Positions 41,319 to 50,527 of a stretch of 64,000 nt of DNA are shown piece after piece. The translations under genes were made by a program, and so were the position numbers. The notes under the pieces are model-generated. The model worked only from the letters and a program-made list of their open reading frames with translations, was not told the DNA's origin and did not search any database. Origin of the DNA: Rhodococcus_G sp042879035 (GTDB lineage Bacteria > Actinomycetota > Actinomycetes > Mycobacteriales > Mycobacteriaceae); contig NZ_JBIAOU010000002.1 in NCBI RefSeq assembly GCF_042879035.1, forward strand, positions 1 through 64,000, given 5' to 3'. Position 1 is the stretch's first letter. Each line of letters begins with the position of its first letter.

Positions 41319-42146
41319 ATGACTCGAGACGCCTGGAAGGCCTTCACCGTCGAAATCAAGGACCACGTCGCCCAGGTGACGCTGATCGGTCCCGGCAAGG
41401 GCAACGCCATGGGGCCCGACTTCTGGAGCGAACTGCCGCAGCTGTTCGGCGACCTCGACGCCGACTCCGACGTGCGCGCCGTCGTCCTCGCCGCCCAGGG
41501 CAAGAACTTCTCGTTCGGACTGGACCTCGCGGCGATGGCCCCGGAGCTCGCTCCGGTTCTCGCCGACAAGGCGCAGGCCGCGCCGCGCACGGACTTCCAC
41601 GCGACGATCCGGCAGATGCAGGGCGCGATCACCGCCGTCGCCGACTGCCGCAAGCCCGTCATTGCCGCGGTCCAGGGCTGGTGCATCGGCGGAGGCGTCG
41701 ACCTGATCAGCGCCGCGGACATCCGCTACGCCAGCGCCGACGCCCAGTTCAGCGTCCGCGAGGTCAAGGTCGCGATGGTCGCCGACGTCGGCACCCTCGC
41801 CCGTCTGCCCCGAATCATCGGCGACGGCCACCTGCGCGAACTGGCGCTCACCGGCAAGGACATCGACGCCGCGCGCGCCGAGAAGATCGGCCTGGTCAAC
41901 GACGTCCACGAGGACGCCGACGCGGTGCTGGCCGCCGCACACGAGACCGCCGCCGCGATCGCCGCCAACCCGCCCCTCGTCGTGCAGGGCGTCAAGCAGG
42001 TGCTCGACCACAGCCGCAAACCCGACGTCGACGACAGCCTGCGGTACGTCGCCGCGTGGAACTCCGCCTTCCTGCCGTCGGAGGACCTCGGCGAGGCCAT
42101 CGCCGCCGTGTTCCAGAAGCGTGCCCCGGAGTTCAAGGGGAGATAG
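41319..42146 (+). CDS. Enoyl-CoA hydratase/isomerase family protein (dienoyl-CoA isomerase-like)
   Basis: 275 residues of crotonase fold. The oxyanion-hole loops are AAQGKNFSFGLDL and VQGWCIGGGVDLISAADIRY. The active region VREVKVAMVADVGTLARLP has an Asp where delta3,5-delta2,4-dienoyl-CoA isomerases carry one, rather than the second hydratase Glu. A role in beta-oxidation of unsaturated acyl chains is likely. It is divergent from the OHCU decarboxylase gene. Confidence 0.85.
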   Translation: MTRDAWKAFTVEIKDHVAQVTLIGPGKGNAMGPDFWSELPQLFGDLDADSDVRAVVLAAQGKNFSFGLDLAAMAPELAPVLADKAQAAPRTDFHATIRQMQGAITAVADCRKPVIAAVQGWCIGGGVDLISAADIRYASADAQFSVREVKVAMVADVGTLARLPRIIGDGHLRELALTGKDIDAARAEKIGLVNDVHEDADAVLAAAHETAAAIAANPPLVVQGVKQVLDHSRKPDVDDSLRYVAAWNSAFLPSEDLGEAIAAVFQKRAPEFKGR

Positions 42147-42229
42147 ACCCGGCCCCGCGTCGGGCCCGGCCGACGATGTGCGAAAGGTGCGCAGGTCGGC
42201 CGGTTGCCTCGACGGTGGCGTCCACCACA

Positions 42230-42248
42230 TACTTGCGGGCAGCAAGCA
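42230..42248. promoter_or_regulatory. MarR operator-like palindrome
   Basis: TACTTGC-GGGCA-GCAAGCA has 7-base arms with one mismatch and lies about 30 bases before the MarR start. Confidence 0.5.
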
Positions 42249-42278
42249 TTTGAGTGACGCCCTCGAGGAGCGACAGAG

Positions 42279-42761
42279 ATGACCCCGGAAGAGGTCGAGC
42301 CGCTGGCCGACCGCATCGGAAACCACATGGTGCGGCTGCAGCGCATGCGGGACCGGACCATGGCGCATGCCAAGACCACGGACGGCATCGACCCCGCCGT
42401 CTACGCCTGCCTGTTCCGGCTCATCCAGGACGGGCCGATGCGCTCGAGCGCGCTCGCCGACGCGATGTACTCCGATCCGTCGACCGTCAGCAGGCAGGTC
42501 ACCCAGCTCGTCGAGCGCGGCCTCGTCGAGCGTCAGCCCGACCCCACCGACGGCCGGGCCAGCGTCCTCGCCGCCACCGACAGCGGACGCGCGGTCGCTG
42601 CCCGGGTCCGCGCCCGGCGCAACGAGAAGCTCGGGCAGGTGCTCGCGGACTGGCCCATCGACGACCTCGTCGAATTCGCCCGACTGATGGACCGTTTCGT
42701 CGACGACTACGAGCGGATGCGGCCGATCTTCGGCGCCGACCAGCCGAGCGCACCGCGGTGA
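42279..42761 (+). CDS. MarR family transcriptional regulator
   Basis: 160 residues. The winged helix is RSSALADAMYSDPSTVSRQV and TQLVERGLVERQ, followed by the wing PDPTDGRASVLAAT. The stop overlaps the start of a DHA2 exporter gene (GTGA), the usual MarR-exporter pair. It probably senses a toxic or phenolic compound and represses the exporter from the palindrome at 42230. Confidence 0.88.
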   Translation: MTPEEVEPLADRIGNHMVRLQRMRDRTMAHAKTTDGIDPAVYACLFRLIQDGPMRSSALADAMYSDPSTVSRQVTQLVERGLVERQPDPTDGRASVLAATDSGRAVAARVRARRNEKLGQVLADWPIDDLVEFARLMDRFVDDYERMRPIFGADQPSAPR

Positions 42762-44446
42762 CCCCGGCGGCAGACACGGGAGCGGAGGTCGCCGAGCACG
42801 GCGTCTACACGCACCGGCAGATCATGGTCATCCTCTCGGGGCTGATGCTCGGCATGTTCCTGGCATCGCTGGACCAGACCATCGTGGCGACCGCGATCCG
42901 GACCATCTCCGACGACCTCAACGGCTACGCCCTGCAGGCCTGGGTGACCACCGCGTACCTGATCACCGCGACGCTGGCGACCCCGCTGTACGGCAAGCTC
43001 TCCGACATGTACGGCCGGAAGCCGTTCTACCTGGCCGCGATCACCATCTTCGTCGTCGGATCGATGCTGTGCACGATGGCGCAGTCGATGTACATGCTGG
43101 CCGCGTTCCGGGCATTCCAGGGACTCGGCGCCGGCGGGCTGATGTCGCTGGCCCTGGCGATCCTCGCCGACATCGTCAGCCCGCGCCAACGCGCGCTGTA
43201 CCAGGGTTACTTCCTCGCCGTCTTCGGCACGTCCTCCGTGCTCGGCCCGGTGATCGGCGGACTGCTCGCCGGTCAGGACACCATCGCCGGAATCGCCGGA
43301 TGGCGGTGGGTCTTCCTGGTCAACGTCCCGATCGGCGCGCTCGCGCTGGCGGTGGTGTCGCGGTTCCTGCGGCTCCCGAAGGTCCGCCGCTCGGGTGTCC
43401 GGATCGACTGGTGGGGCGTGGTCGCACTGGCCGTCGGCATCGTGCCGGTGCTCGTCGTCGCCGAGCAGGGTCGCGAATGGGGCTGGGGGAGCCCGGAGTC
43501 GATCACCTGCTACGTGATCGGCGCGGTCGGTGTACTCGTCTTCGTCCTCGTCGAGCATCGCCTCCGCGACGCCGCGCTGATCCCGCTGCGGATGTTCCGC
43601 AACTCCACCTTCGCGCTCGGCGTGGTCATCTCGATCGTCGTCGGCGCCGCGATGTTCGGGGGCATCTCGCTGATCCCGCAGTACCTGCAGGTGGTGCGCG
43701 GGTCGAGTCCGACTCTCGCCGGCATGCAGATGCTGCCGATGGTCCTCGGCCTGATGGTCGGCTCGATCCTGTCCGGACGCCTGATCTCCCGCACCGGGCA
43801 CTACCGGATCTTCCCGCTGATCGGGGCGGCGACGGTGACCCTCGGCATGTTCCTGATGCACTACGTCCACGCCGACACTCCGCTGCCGATCGTGATGGTG
43901 TTCATGGCGATCGCCGGTTTCGGGCTCGGCAACATGATGCAGCCCCTGACCCTCGCCATCCAGAACGCATTGCCGCCGCAGGACATGGGCGTCTCCACCG
44001 CGGCCTCGACGTTCTTCCGGCAGATCGGCGGCACACTCGGCGTCGCGGTGTTCCTGTCCATCCTGTTCGCCCAGCTGACGCCGAACATCACCGAGCAACT
44101 GCAGTCCGCCGCGTCCGACCCCGGGTTCCAACAGGCCGTCGTCGCGGGCCTGCACGGCGACAACCCCGCGGACGCCGCCCTCGCCGGCGGACTGGTCCAC
44201 CACGACACGTCCGCGGCTGCCGATGTGCTGCACGACAGTTCGGTCATCCAGCAGCTCAGCCCGGTGCTGGCGCAACCGTTCAAGGTCGGGTTCGCCGACT
44301 CGATGTCGACCGTGTTCCTGACGGTGTCGGTCCTGGCCCTGCTCTCGCTGGTGCTGGTGGCGTTCTGGAAGGAGGTCCCGCTGCGTACCAGCAGCGGTCT
44401 CGCCGCTGCGGCCGCCGGCCGGGAGGGCGGACACGACCCGGACTGA
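42758..44446 (+). CDS. DHA2-family MFS drug exporter (EmrB/QacA type)
   Basis: 562 residues with about 14 membrane segments. Typical motifs are LASLDQTIVATAIRTI in helix 1, the motif A loop GKLSDMYGRKPFY, and motif C in helix 5 (VFGTSSVLGPVIGGLL). A longer loop near residues 440-500 faces outside. It exports hydrophobic drugs or metabolites using the proton gradient. It is controlled by the coupled MarR gene. Confidence 0.9.
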   Translation: MTPAADTGAEVAEHGVYTHRQIMVILSGLMLGMFLASLDQTIVATAIRTISDDLNGYALQAWVTTAYLITATLATPLYGKLSDMYGRKPFYLAAITIFVVGSMLCTMAQSMYMLAAFRAFQGLGAGGLMSLALAILADIVSPRQRALYQGYFLAVFGTSSVLGPVIGGLLAGQDTIAGIAGWRWVFLVNVPIGALALAVVSRFLRLPKVRRSGVRIDWWGVVALAVGIVPVLVVAEQGREWGWGSPESITCYVIGAVGVLVFVLVEHRLRDAALIPLRMFRNSTFALGVVISIVVGAAMFGGISLIPQYLQVVRGSSPTLAGMQMLPMVLGLMVGSILSGRLISRTGHYRIFPLIGAATVTLGMFLMHYVHADTPLPIVMVFMAIAGFGLGNMMQPLTLAIQNALPPQDMGVSTAASTFFRQIGGTLGVAVFLSILFAQLTPNITEQLQSAASDPGFQQAVVAGLHGDNPADAALAGGLVHHDTSAAADVLHDSSVIQQLSPVLAQPFKVGFADSMSTVFLTVSVLALLSLVLVAFWKEVPLRTSSGLAAAAAGREGGHDPD

Positions 44447-44551
44447 CTCCGCGACGCGACGACTCGGCGGGGCTGGTCTGCATACCGGACGAAGGGCTGC
44501 GAGGATCACCGGAGGGTGCCGGTTCCGCAGAACGAGGCTCGGGGGTTCGCT

Positions 44552-44914
44552 GTGACGACAGAGACCACCTCCACCAGGAAGATGCCGCTGCCGACGCTGT
44601 CGGCGATGGTCGTCGGCTCGATGGTCGGCGCGGGGGTGTTCTCGCTGCCCGGAACTTCGGTTCCGCCACCGGCGGTCTCGGCGCGCTGATCGCCTGGGCC
44701 GTCGCGGGTACCGGCATGCTGATGCTCGCGTTCGTGTTCCAGGCCCTCGCCGTCCGCAAACCCGACCTGGACGCCGGGGTCTACGCCTACGCGAAGGCCG
44801 GATTCGGCGAGTACCTCGGCTTCTTCTCCGCGTTCGGGTACTGGCGAGTGCCTGCGTCAGCAACGTCAGCTACTGGGTGCTGATCAAATCGACACTCGGC
44901 CAGGTCCTTCCGCG
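44552..44914 (+). pseudogene. Broken arginine/ornithine antiporter (ArcD-like), 5' part
   Basis: From GTG 44552 the frame reads KMPLPTLSAMVVGSMVGAGV, then FSLP. It shifts near 44650 by loss of one C, continuing as RNFGSATGGLGALIAWAVAG and AFVFQALAVRKPDLDAGVYA, then AKAGFGEYLGFFSAFGYW. A second one-base loss near 44845 precedes SNVSYWVLIKSTLGQVLP. These are the first helices of an APC-family antiporter. The rest of the gene is missing; the sequence goes straight into arcA remains. Confidence 0.85.
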
Positions 44915-45334
44915 ATGCACCTCGACACCGTATTCACCTTCGCCGACCGTGACCTGGTCACCGTCTTCCCAGACATCGTCGACGGCATCCACACCTTCTC
45001 GCTGCGTCCGGGAGACAAGGCGCCCGAGGTCACCGAGGAGAAGAAGTCGTTCGTCGACGTCGTCGCCGAGGCACTGAAGGTCGACAGGCTCCGGGTGGTG
45101 CCGACCGGCGGCGGTTTCTACGCCAACGAACGGCAGCAGCGGGACAGCGGCAACAACCTCGTCGCCGTCGAACCGGGCGTCGTGTTCGCGTACGACCGCA
45201 ACACCCACACCAACTCGGCGCTCCGCAAGGAAGGTGTCGAGGTGATCACCATCGTCGGCGCCGAGCTCGGCCGCGGTCGCGGTGGCGGGCACTGCATGAC
45301 GTGCCCGATCGTCCGCGACCCCGTCGACTTCTGA
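44915..45334 (+). pseudogene. arcA: 3' end of an arginine deiminase gene
   Basis: 139 codons matching the C-terminal third of arginine deiminase (about 400 residues when intact). Present are the catalytic His in MHLDTVFTF (residue 2) and the nucleophile Cys127 in GRGGGHCMTCPI, with RNTHTNSALRKEGVEV before it. The N-terminal two thirds, which carry the arginine-binding Asp and Glu, are gone. It is joined directly to the broken antiporter, evidence of one deletion that removed the junction of two neighbouring arc genes. The fragment has no ribosome site of its own that I can see. Confidence 0.88.
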
Positions 45335-45338
45335 GCGG

Positions 45339-46001
45339 TCAGATCCGCCGCATCACCGACACCACCCGGCCGAGCACCACTGCCTCGTCGCCGTCGATGA
45401 CCGGGTAGGCCGGGTTGCGGGGCTCGAGCTGCACGTGCCCGTTGCGTCGGCGGTACACCTTCACGGTCGCCTCGCCGTCGATCATCGCCGCCACGATCTG
45501 ACCCGAATGTGCCTCGTGCTGCTGGCGGACCACCACGATGTCGCCGTCGCAGATCGCCGCGTCGACCATCGAGTCGCCGCGCACTCGCAGTCCGAACACC
45601 GTGCCGGACCCGACCAGGTCGCGCGGCAGGGACAGCACGTCGTCTGTGTGCTGCTCCGCGAGAATCGGTGTGCCCGCGGCGATGTCACCGACGACGGGTA
45701 CCTGCACCGAGTCGTCGGAGGCGGCGTGCGCCGCGGTACCGCGGAGGAACGGGCGCACGTCGATCGGCCGGGACACCGAGGGGCTGCGGCGCAGGAAACC
45801 CTTGTCCTCCAACGCCTTCAGGTGCTTCGACACCGCCGAGGTGGAGCGCAGGCCGACCGCGTCCGCGAGCTGCCGGGTGCTCGGCGCGAACCCGTACTCG
45901 ACCACCCAGTCGCGGATCGTCACGAGAATGCTCTGCTGGCGCGGCGGCAGCGCGCTGGGGTCGAGGCCGCCGAAGGGGTCGAGGTCGTCGTATCCGGTCA
46001 C
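45339..46001 (-). CDS. LexA-family SOS repressor
   Basis: 220 residues from the GTG at 46001. The winged helix is APSTRQLADAVGLRSTSAVS, then KHLKALEDKGFLRR. The self-cleavage site Ala109-Gly110 (GDIAAGTP) and the Ser144/Lys181 dyad (GDSMVD, ATVKVY) are intact. The recognition helix differs from that of usual actinobacterial LexA, and I see no GAAC-N4-GTTC box before it, so it may be a LexA paralogue. It overlaps nothing and follows the arcA fragment end to end. Confidence 0.85.
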   Translation of the reverse strand: MTGYDDLDPFGGLDPSALPPRQQSILVTIRDWVVEYGFAPSTRQLADAVGLRSTSAVSKHLKALEDKGFLRRSPSVSRPIDVRPFLRGTAAHAASDDSVQVPVVGDIAAGTPILAEQHTDDVLSLPRDLVGSGTVFGLRVRGDSMVDAAICDGDIVVVRQQHEAHSGQIVAAMIDGEATVKVYRRRNGHVQLEPRNPAYPVIDGDEAVVLGRVVSVMRRI

Positions 46002-46074
46002 GGGGCGAGATCGTAGAGGGAACCGCCGACACGCCCTGCACCCGCTCACCCCCACACCCGCTCACCCCTCGAAC

Positions 46075-46125
46075 GGCTGAAGGTGCCCTTCGTGCGGTTC
46101 ACGCGCACGAAGGCCACCTTCAGCC
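46075..46125 (-). terminator. Terminator hairpin after ppa
   Basis: 22-base arms (46075-46096 and 46104-46125, one mismatch; GGCTGAAGGTG at the base) enclose seven bases, between the ppa stop and the LexA start. Confidence 0.75.
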
Positions 46126-46165
46126 GAGCGGGGTGGGGGTGCCGCCCCCACGGGAGGGTTGGGGC

Positions 46166-46657
46166 TCAGTGGCCGCCGTCGGCCTGCAGCCGGTCGAACG
46201 CCTCCGCGATGACCTTCTCGGCCTCCTCGCGGCCGACCCAGTCGGCGCCGGTGACGTGCTTGTTCGGCTCGAGGTCCTTGTAGTGCACGAAGAAGTGCTT
46301 GATCGCGTCCAGCTCGAACTGCGACACGTCGGAGATGTCCTTGACGTGGTCCCAGCGCGGGTCGCCGGCGGGCACGCACAGCACCTTGTCGTCGCCGCCG
46401 GCCTCGTCGACCATCTTGAACATGCCCACCGGGCGAGCCTCGACGATCACGCCAGGGAAGACGGACTCGGGCAGCAGCACCATCGCGTCGAGCGGGTCGC
46501 CGTCCTCGCCGAGGGTGTTCTCGATGTAGCCGTAGTCGGCGGGGTAGCCGAACGAGGTGTAGAGGTAACGGTCGAGCTTGACGCGCCCGGTCTCGTGGTC
46601 GACCTCGTACTTGTTGCGCTGACCCTTGGGGATCTCGATGGTGACGTCGAACGACAC
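46166..46657 (-). CDS. ppa: Inorganic pyrophosphatase (family I)
   Basis: 163 residues from the GTG at 46657 with a GAGGAAG ribosome site, matching the length of mycobacterial Ppa; an upstream start at 46711 would add an unrelated tail. The N-terminus VSFDVTIEIPKGQRNKYEVD and the catalytic DGDPLDAMVLL (metal-binding Asp residues) are family signatures. It hydrolyses pyrophosphate from biosynthetic reactions in the cytoplasm. Confidence 0.95.
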   Translation of the reverse strand: MSFDVTIEIPKGQRNKYEVDHETGRVKLDRYLYTSFGYPADYGYIENTLGEDGDPLDAMVLLPESVFPGVIVEARPVGMFKMVDEAGGDDKVLCVPAGDPRWDHVKDISDVSQFELDAIKHFFVHYKDLEPNKHVTGADWVGREEAEKVIAEAFDRLQADGGH

Positions 46658-46894
46658 GCGTCTTCCTCGCTTTGTTTCGTCTTCGGTGGGCTTGATCGTC
46701 TCATGCTCCACCTTCCCCGTGGATCACGGTGAAGTGAAGGATGCGACGCATAGGGTACAGACAGTTCACGATCCCGTGTGATCCTGTGGCGTTCGGTGTG
46801 CGCCTGTTCGTCTATGGCTCGTTTTTGTCGGTGCTTGCGCTCATGGTCCGGCGACAAGGGCGGACAGCGGGGATGGGACCGGGGGGTGGGTGCG

Positions 46895-48006
46895 GTGATT
46901 CAGACGTACCGGTTCGCGCTCGACCCCACCTCCGAGCAGGAAGAGGGGCTTCGGTCTTACTGTGGTGGGCAGCGTTCCGCGTTCAACTGGGGCCTGGCCA
47001 CGGTGAAAGCGAACCTGGATCAGCGGACCGCGGAGCGGTCCTACGGGATCGACGATGCGGACCTGACGCCCAGCCCGAGCTGGTCTGCCTACAGCCTCCG
47101 CAAGGACTGGAACCAGGCCAAGAAGGCCGCGGCGCCGTGGTGGGCGGAGAACTCGAAGGAGGCCTACTCTTCCGGGTTGGCGAACCTCGCAGCCGCGCTG
47201 ACGAACTGGACGAACTCCCGGACCGGGAAGCGGAAAGGCGCGAAAGTCCGGTTTCCCGATTCAAGGGCAAGCGCGGCACGCTGTCGTGCCGGTTCACCAC
47301 CGGCGCGTTCGGGGAGGTGGTCGCGAACCCGAAGCATCTCGAACATGCGCAGAAGAATTTGCGCAGGCTCGGCCGTCAGGCGACGCGCCGGGTCGGTCCG
47401 GACCGGCGCACGAGGCAGGAACCGTCGAAGCGGTGGCGCAAGACTGCAGCACGGATCGCGCGTGCGCATGCCCAGGTCGCGAACGCGAGAGAGGACGGGT
47501 TGCACAAGCTCTCCACCCGCCTCGTACGTGAGCACACCACGGTGGTGGTCGAGGATTTGAACGTGGCCGGGATGGTCCGCAACCGGCGGTTGGCTCGGCG
47601 TGTCGCGGGGGTCGGGATGGGGGAGTTCCGCAGGCAGGTCGAGTACAAGGCTGGCTGGTGCAGCACCCGTGTGCTGGTGGCGGATCGGTGGTATCCCAGT
47701 TCCAAGACGTGTTCGGCGTGTGGCGTGGTGAAAGCCAAACTGCGCCTGTCCGAACGGATCTATATCTGCGATGGGTGCGGGCTGCGCATTGATCGTGACT
47801 TGAATGCGGCGCGCAGTCTTTCGGCGCTTGCGTGGGCGTCCTCCTCGAGTTGCGGGGCGACGGTAAACGAGCCGGATGGAAACCCACGTCAGACCCGCAT
47901 TGCGCGGGCAGCGGGTATTGCCACGGGAAGACCGGGACCTTCGGGTGCGGGTCAACGTCGACGCCGTCAGGCGTCGACTCGGGAGACGTTTTCACACGTT
48001 TCTTGA
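46895..48006 (+). pseudogene. tnpB: Defective TnpB (IS200/IS605 or IS607-type RNA-guided nuclease)
   Basis: The first part starts at GTG 46895 (VIQTYRFALDPTSEQEEGL). One missing C near 47257 shifts the frame; the second part continues RFKGKRGTLSCRFTTGAFG. The middle block that should hold the RuvC-I Asp (GVDLG) is absent: FTTGAFGEV runs straight into VANPKHLEHAQ. VVVEDLNVAGM (RuvC-II Glu), the CSAC/CDGC zinc finger and DRDLNAARS (RuvC-III Asp) remain. The 3' end contains hairpin GTCGACGCC-GTCA-GGCGTCGAC (47957-47978), where TnpB elements encode the guide RNA. No tnpA is present; the 46658-46894 gap shows nothing I can identify as the left end. Confidence 0.85.
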
Positions 48007-48038
48007 ACGGTAACCGGTCAGGGATAATGGCGTGAGAA

Positions 48039-49478
48039 GTGCGTGGAGCGACCATCGGAGGGATGTTGGGCAAGGCAGGGGCGAAGGACCGCAAGCTCGG
48101 GTCCCTGGCCGCGCGACGGCGCAAACGGGTCCGGCTCCTGCTCGGTGTGGTCGCCGTCGGCGTGATCGGCGTCGTCGTCGCGGCGCTCGTGCTGCTGGTC
48201 CCGAATCTCGGTTTCGGGACCAGCACGGCGTCCCCGACCACCACGCCCGCACCACCGCCGGTCACGCCGACGCAGCAGGTCGCCCCGGTCCCCGCCGACG
48301 CGCCGACGCCGACGCCCGCGGGGGTGGCCGCGGCGCTCGGCCCGGCGCTCGCGAACCCGGCGCTCGGTTCGTTCACCGGTGTCGTGTCGGACGCGGCGTC
48401 CGGCGCCGTCCTGTGGAGCCAGGGCGCGGACACACCGATGGTCCCGGCGTCGACGACGAAGGTGCTCACCGCGGCCGCCGCGCTGCTCGCGTTGCCGCCC
48501 GAACATCGCGTCGCCACCCGGGTCGTGCAGGGCTCGGAGCCGGGACAGATCGTGGTGGTCGGCGGCGGCGACCCGACCCTGACCGCGCAACCTGCCGGGC
48601 AGCCCGGGTACTACCCGGGCGCACCGCACCTCGACGACCTCGTCGCGCAGGTTCGCAGCGCGGGCGCGACCGTCGAGTCCGTCGTGGTCGACGCCGGCGC
48701 CTACACCGGGACCGCGATGGCCCGCGGCTGGATGCCGACGGACATCGCCGCCGGCTACATCGCCCCGATCGAGCCGATGATGCTCGACGGCGCACGCAGG
48801 CAGGCACTCGAGGACGAGTCGCCGCGCAGCGCCACCCCCGCACTCGACGTCGGCACGGCCCTCGCCGCGGCCTTCGGCCTGCCCCCCGACCGCGTCACCG
48901 TCGGCACCGCCCCGTCCGGGGCCGCACCGCTCGCCTCCGTCGAGTCCGCGCCCCTGCGCGACCGGCTCGGCCAGATGATGAGCCACTCCGACAACGTGCT
49001 CGCCGAGACCGTCGGCCGGGAGATCGCGGCCGAGGTCGGGACCGAGCCGTCCTTCGCCGGCGCGACCGAAGCGATCCTCCGGACCCTCGACCAGGGTGGC
49101 TTCGACACGACCGGAACGAGCCTGTACGACGCCAGCGGACTGTCGGTGGACGGCCGCATCCCGGCCCGCCTGCTCGACGAGATCCTCACCGCCGCGACCG
49201 GCGACGGCCACCCGGAACTGCGGCCGATGCTCGACTACCTGCCCGTCGCGGGCGCGACCGGCACCCTGTCCGATCGCTACGGCACCGGGGTGGGCGCGGG
49301 CTGGGTGCGAGCCAAGACCGGCACCCTGTCCGAGGCCAGCGCGCTGGTCGGGTACGTCACCGACGTCGACAACCGGGTCCTGACGTTCGCCCTGATGTCG
49401 AACGACCGCTCGCCGGACGTGAGCCGTCCCGCTCTCGACGCCATCGCCTCGACCCTGCGGACGTGTGGGTGCACATGA
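48039..49478 (+). CDS. dacB: D-alanyl-D-alanine carboxypeptidase / endopeptidase (PBP4 type)
   Basis: 479 residues from GTG 48039; ATG 48063 is an alternative start. One membrane helix (about 32-54) and a Pro/Thr-rich linker precede the penicillin-binding domain. The three active-site motifs are ASTTK (SxxK), SHSDN (SxN) and AKTGT (KTG). It trims peptidoglycan stem peptides outside the membrane. The stop overlaps the next start (ATGA), beginning a four-gene coupled unit. Confidence 0.92.
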   Translation: MRGATIGGMLGKAGAKDRKLGSLAARRRKRVRLLLGVVAVGVIGVVVAALVLLVPNLGFGTSTASPTTTPAPPPVTPTQQVAPVPADAPTPTPAGVAAALGPALANPALGSFTGVVSDAASGAVLWSQGADTPMVPASTTKVLTAAAALLALPPEHRVATRVVQGSEPGQIVVVGGGDPTLTAQPAGQPGYYPGAPHLDDLVAQVRSAGATVESVVVDAGAYTGTAMARGWMPTDIAAGYIAPIEPMMLDGARRQALEDESPRSATPALDVGTALAAAFGLPPDRVTVGTAPSGAAPLASVESAPLRDRLGQMMSHSDNVLAETVGREIAAEVGTEPSFAGATEAILRTLDQGGFDTTGTSLYDASGLSVDGRIPARLLDEILTAATGDGHPELRPMLDYLPVAGATGTLSDRYGTGVGAGWVRAKTGTLSEASALVGYVTDVDNRVLTFALMSNDRSPDVSRPALDAIASTLRTCGCT

Positions 49479-50527
49479 CCGAGGAACGGTCCGGCGGACT
49501 GGGTGGCGCGGTCGACTGGGAGTTGGCGGCGCGCACCGGGGTCCGGCTGGCCCGACCCGGTCCGACCAGCACCCGCGAGGCCGCGGAGGCGGTCGTCGCC
49601 GAACTCGCCGACGCGTCCGTCCGGGCCGAGCAACCGGTCCGTGACGTCACCGGTCTCGCAGACGGGCTGCCCGTGCCGCAGGCACGGATCGTCGACCGCG
49701 CCGGGTGGATCCGTGCCGCCGCCGCATCCATGGCGAACCTGACCGGCGAGGAGGGCGGCCGCGCCGCCGGGTTGCTCGGCGGCCGTCCCGCCGGACTGCA
49801 GGCGGGCGCGATGCTGGCGTTCCTGTCGTCGGCGATCCTCGGCCAGTACGACCCCTTCACCGGCGAGCACGGCACTCTGCTGCTCGTCGCCCCGAACGTC
49901 GTCGGAGTCGAGCGGGCCCTGAAGGTTCCGTCCCACGACTTCCGGCTGTGGGTGTGCCTGCACGAGGTGACCCATCGCGTCCAGTTCTCGTCCGCACCCT
50001 GGATCGGCGACCACATGAGGGAGACGGTCGCGACCCTCGGCGCCGTCGGCGACGACTCGGTGTCCGACCTGGTGCGCCGCCTGGCCGAGGTGCTGCGGAA
50101 CCGGCGTCCCGGGCAGGACCAGGCCCCCGAGGACCGCGGGATCCTCGGACTGCTGCGCGCCACCCAGGCCGAACCGCAGCGCGAGGCGCTGGACCGGCTG
50201 CTGATGCTCGGCACCCTGCTCGAGGGTCACGCCGACCACGTGATGGACGCGGTCGGTCCCGCGGTGGTGCCGTCGGTGGCCCGGATCCGGCGGGCGTTCG
50301 ACCAGCGGAGGGTCAGGGCGGCCAGCCCGCTGCAGCGGCTCGTGCGGGCGTTGCTCGGTGTCGACGCGAAGATGGCACAGTACGTGCGTGGCAAGGCGTT
50401 CGTCGACGCCGTCGTCGGCGAGGTCGGGATGACCGAGTTCAACGCGATCTGGACCGGACCCGAGACGCTGCCCCGCACCGCCGAGATCGAGAACCCGCGA
50501 GCGTGGATCGACCGGGTCCTGGCGTGA
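49475..50527 (+). CDS. Zinc-dependent metallopeptidase (DUF2342, zincin-like)
   Basis: 350 residues. The zinc motif HExxH is LHEVTHRVQF in the middle of the protein, preceded by YDPFTGEHGTLLLVAPNV and followed by ETLEG-like and LEGHADHVMDAVG helices, which may give the third ligand. This family is fixed between dacB and tilS in actinobacteria; its substrate is not known. It is translationally coupled on both sides. Confidence 0.85.
   Translation: MTEERSGGLGGAVDWELAARTGVRLARPGPTSTREAAEAVVAELADASVRAEQPVRDVTGLADGLPVPQARIVDRAGWIRAAAASMANLTGEEGGRAAGLLGGRPAGLQAGAMLAFLSSAILGQYDPFTGEHGTLLLVAPNVVGVERALKVPSHDFRLWVCLHEVTHRVQFSSAPWIGDHMRETVATLGAVGDDSVSDLVRRLAEVLRNRRPGQDQAPEDRGILGLLRATQAEPQREALDRLLMLGTLLEGHADHVMDAVGPAVVPSVARIRRAFDQRRVRAASPLQRLVRALLGVDAKMAQYVRGKAFVDAVVGEVGMTEFNAIWTGPETLPRTAEIENPRAWIDRVLA

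Noticed and set aside
46658..46894. Search for a tnpA transposase gene or left end of the TnpB element
   Set aside because: No HUH transposase motif or clear terminal hairpin is visible in this stretch.
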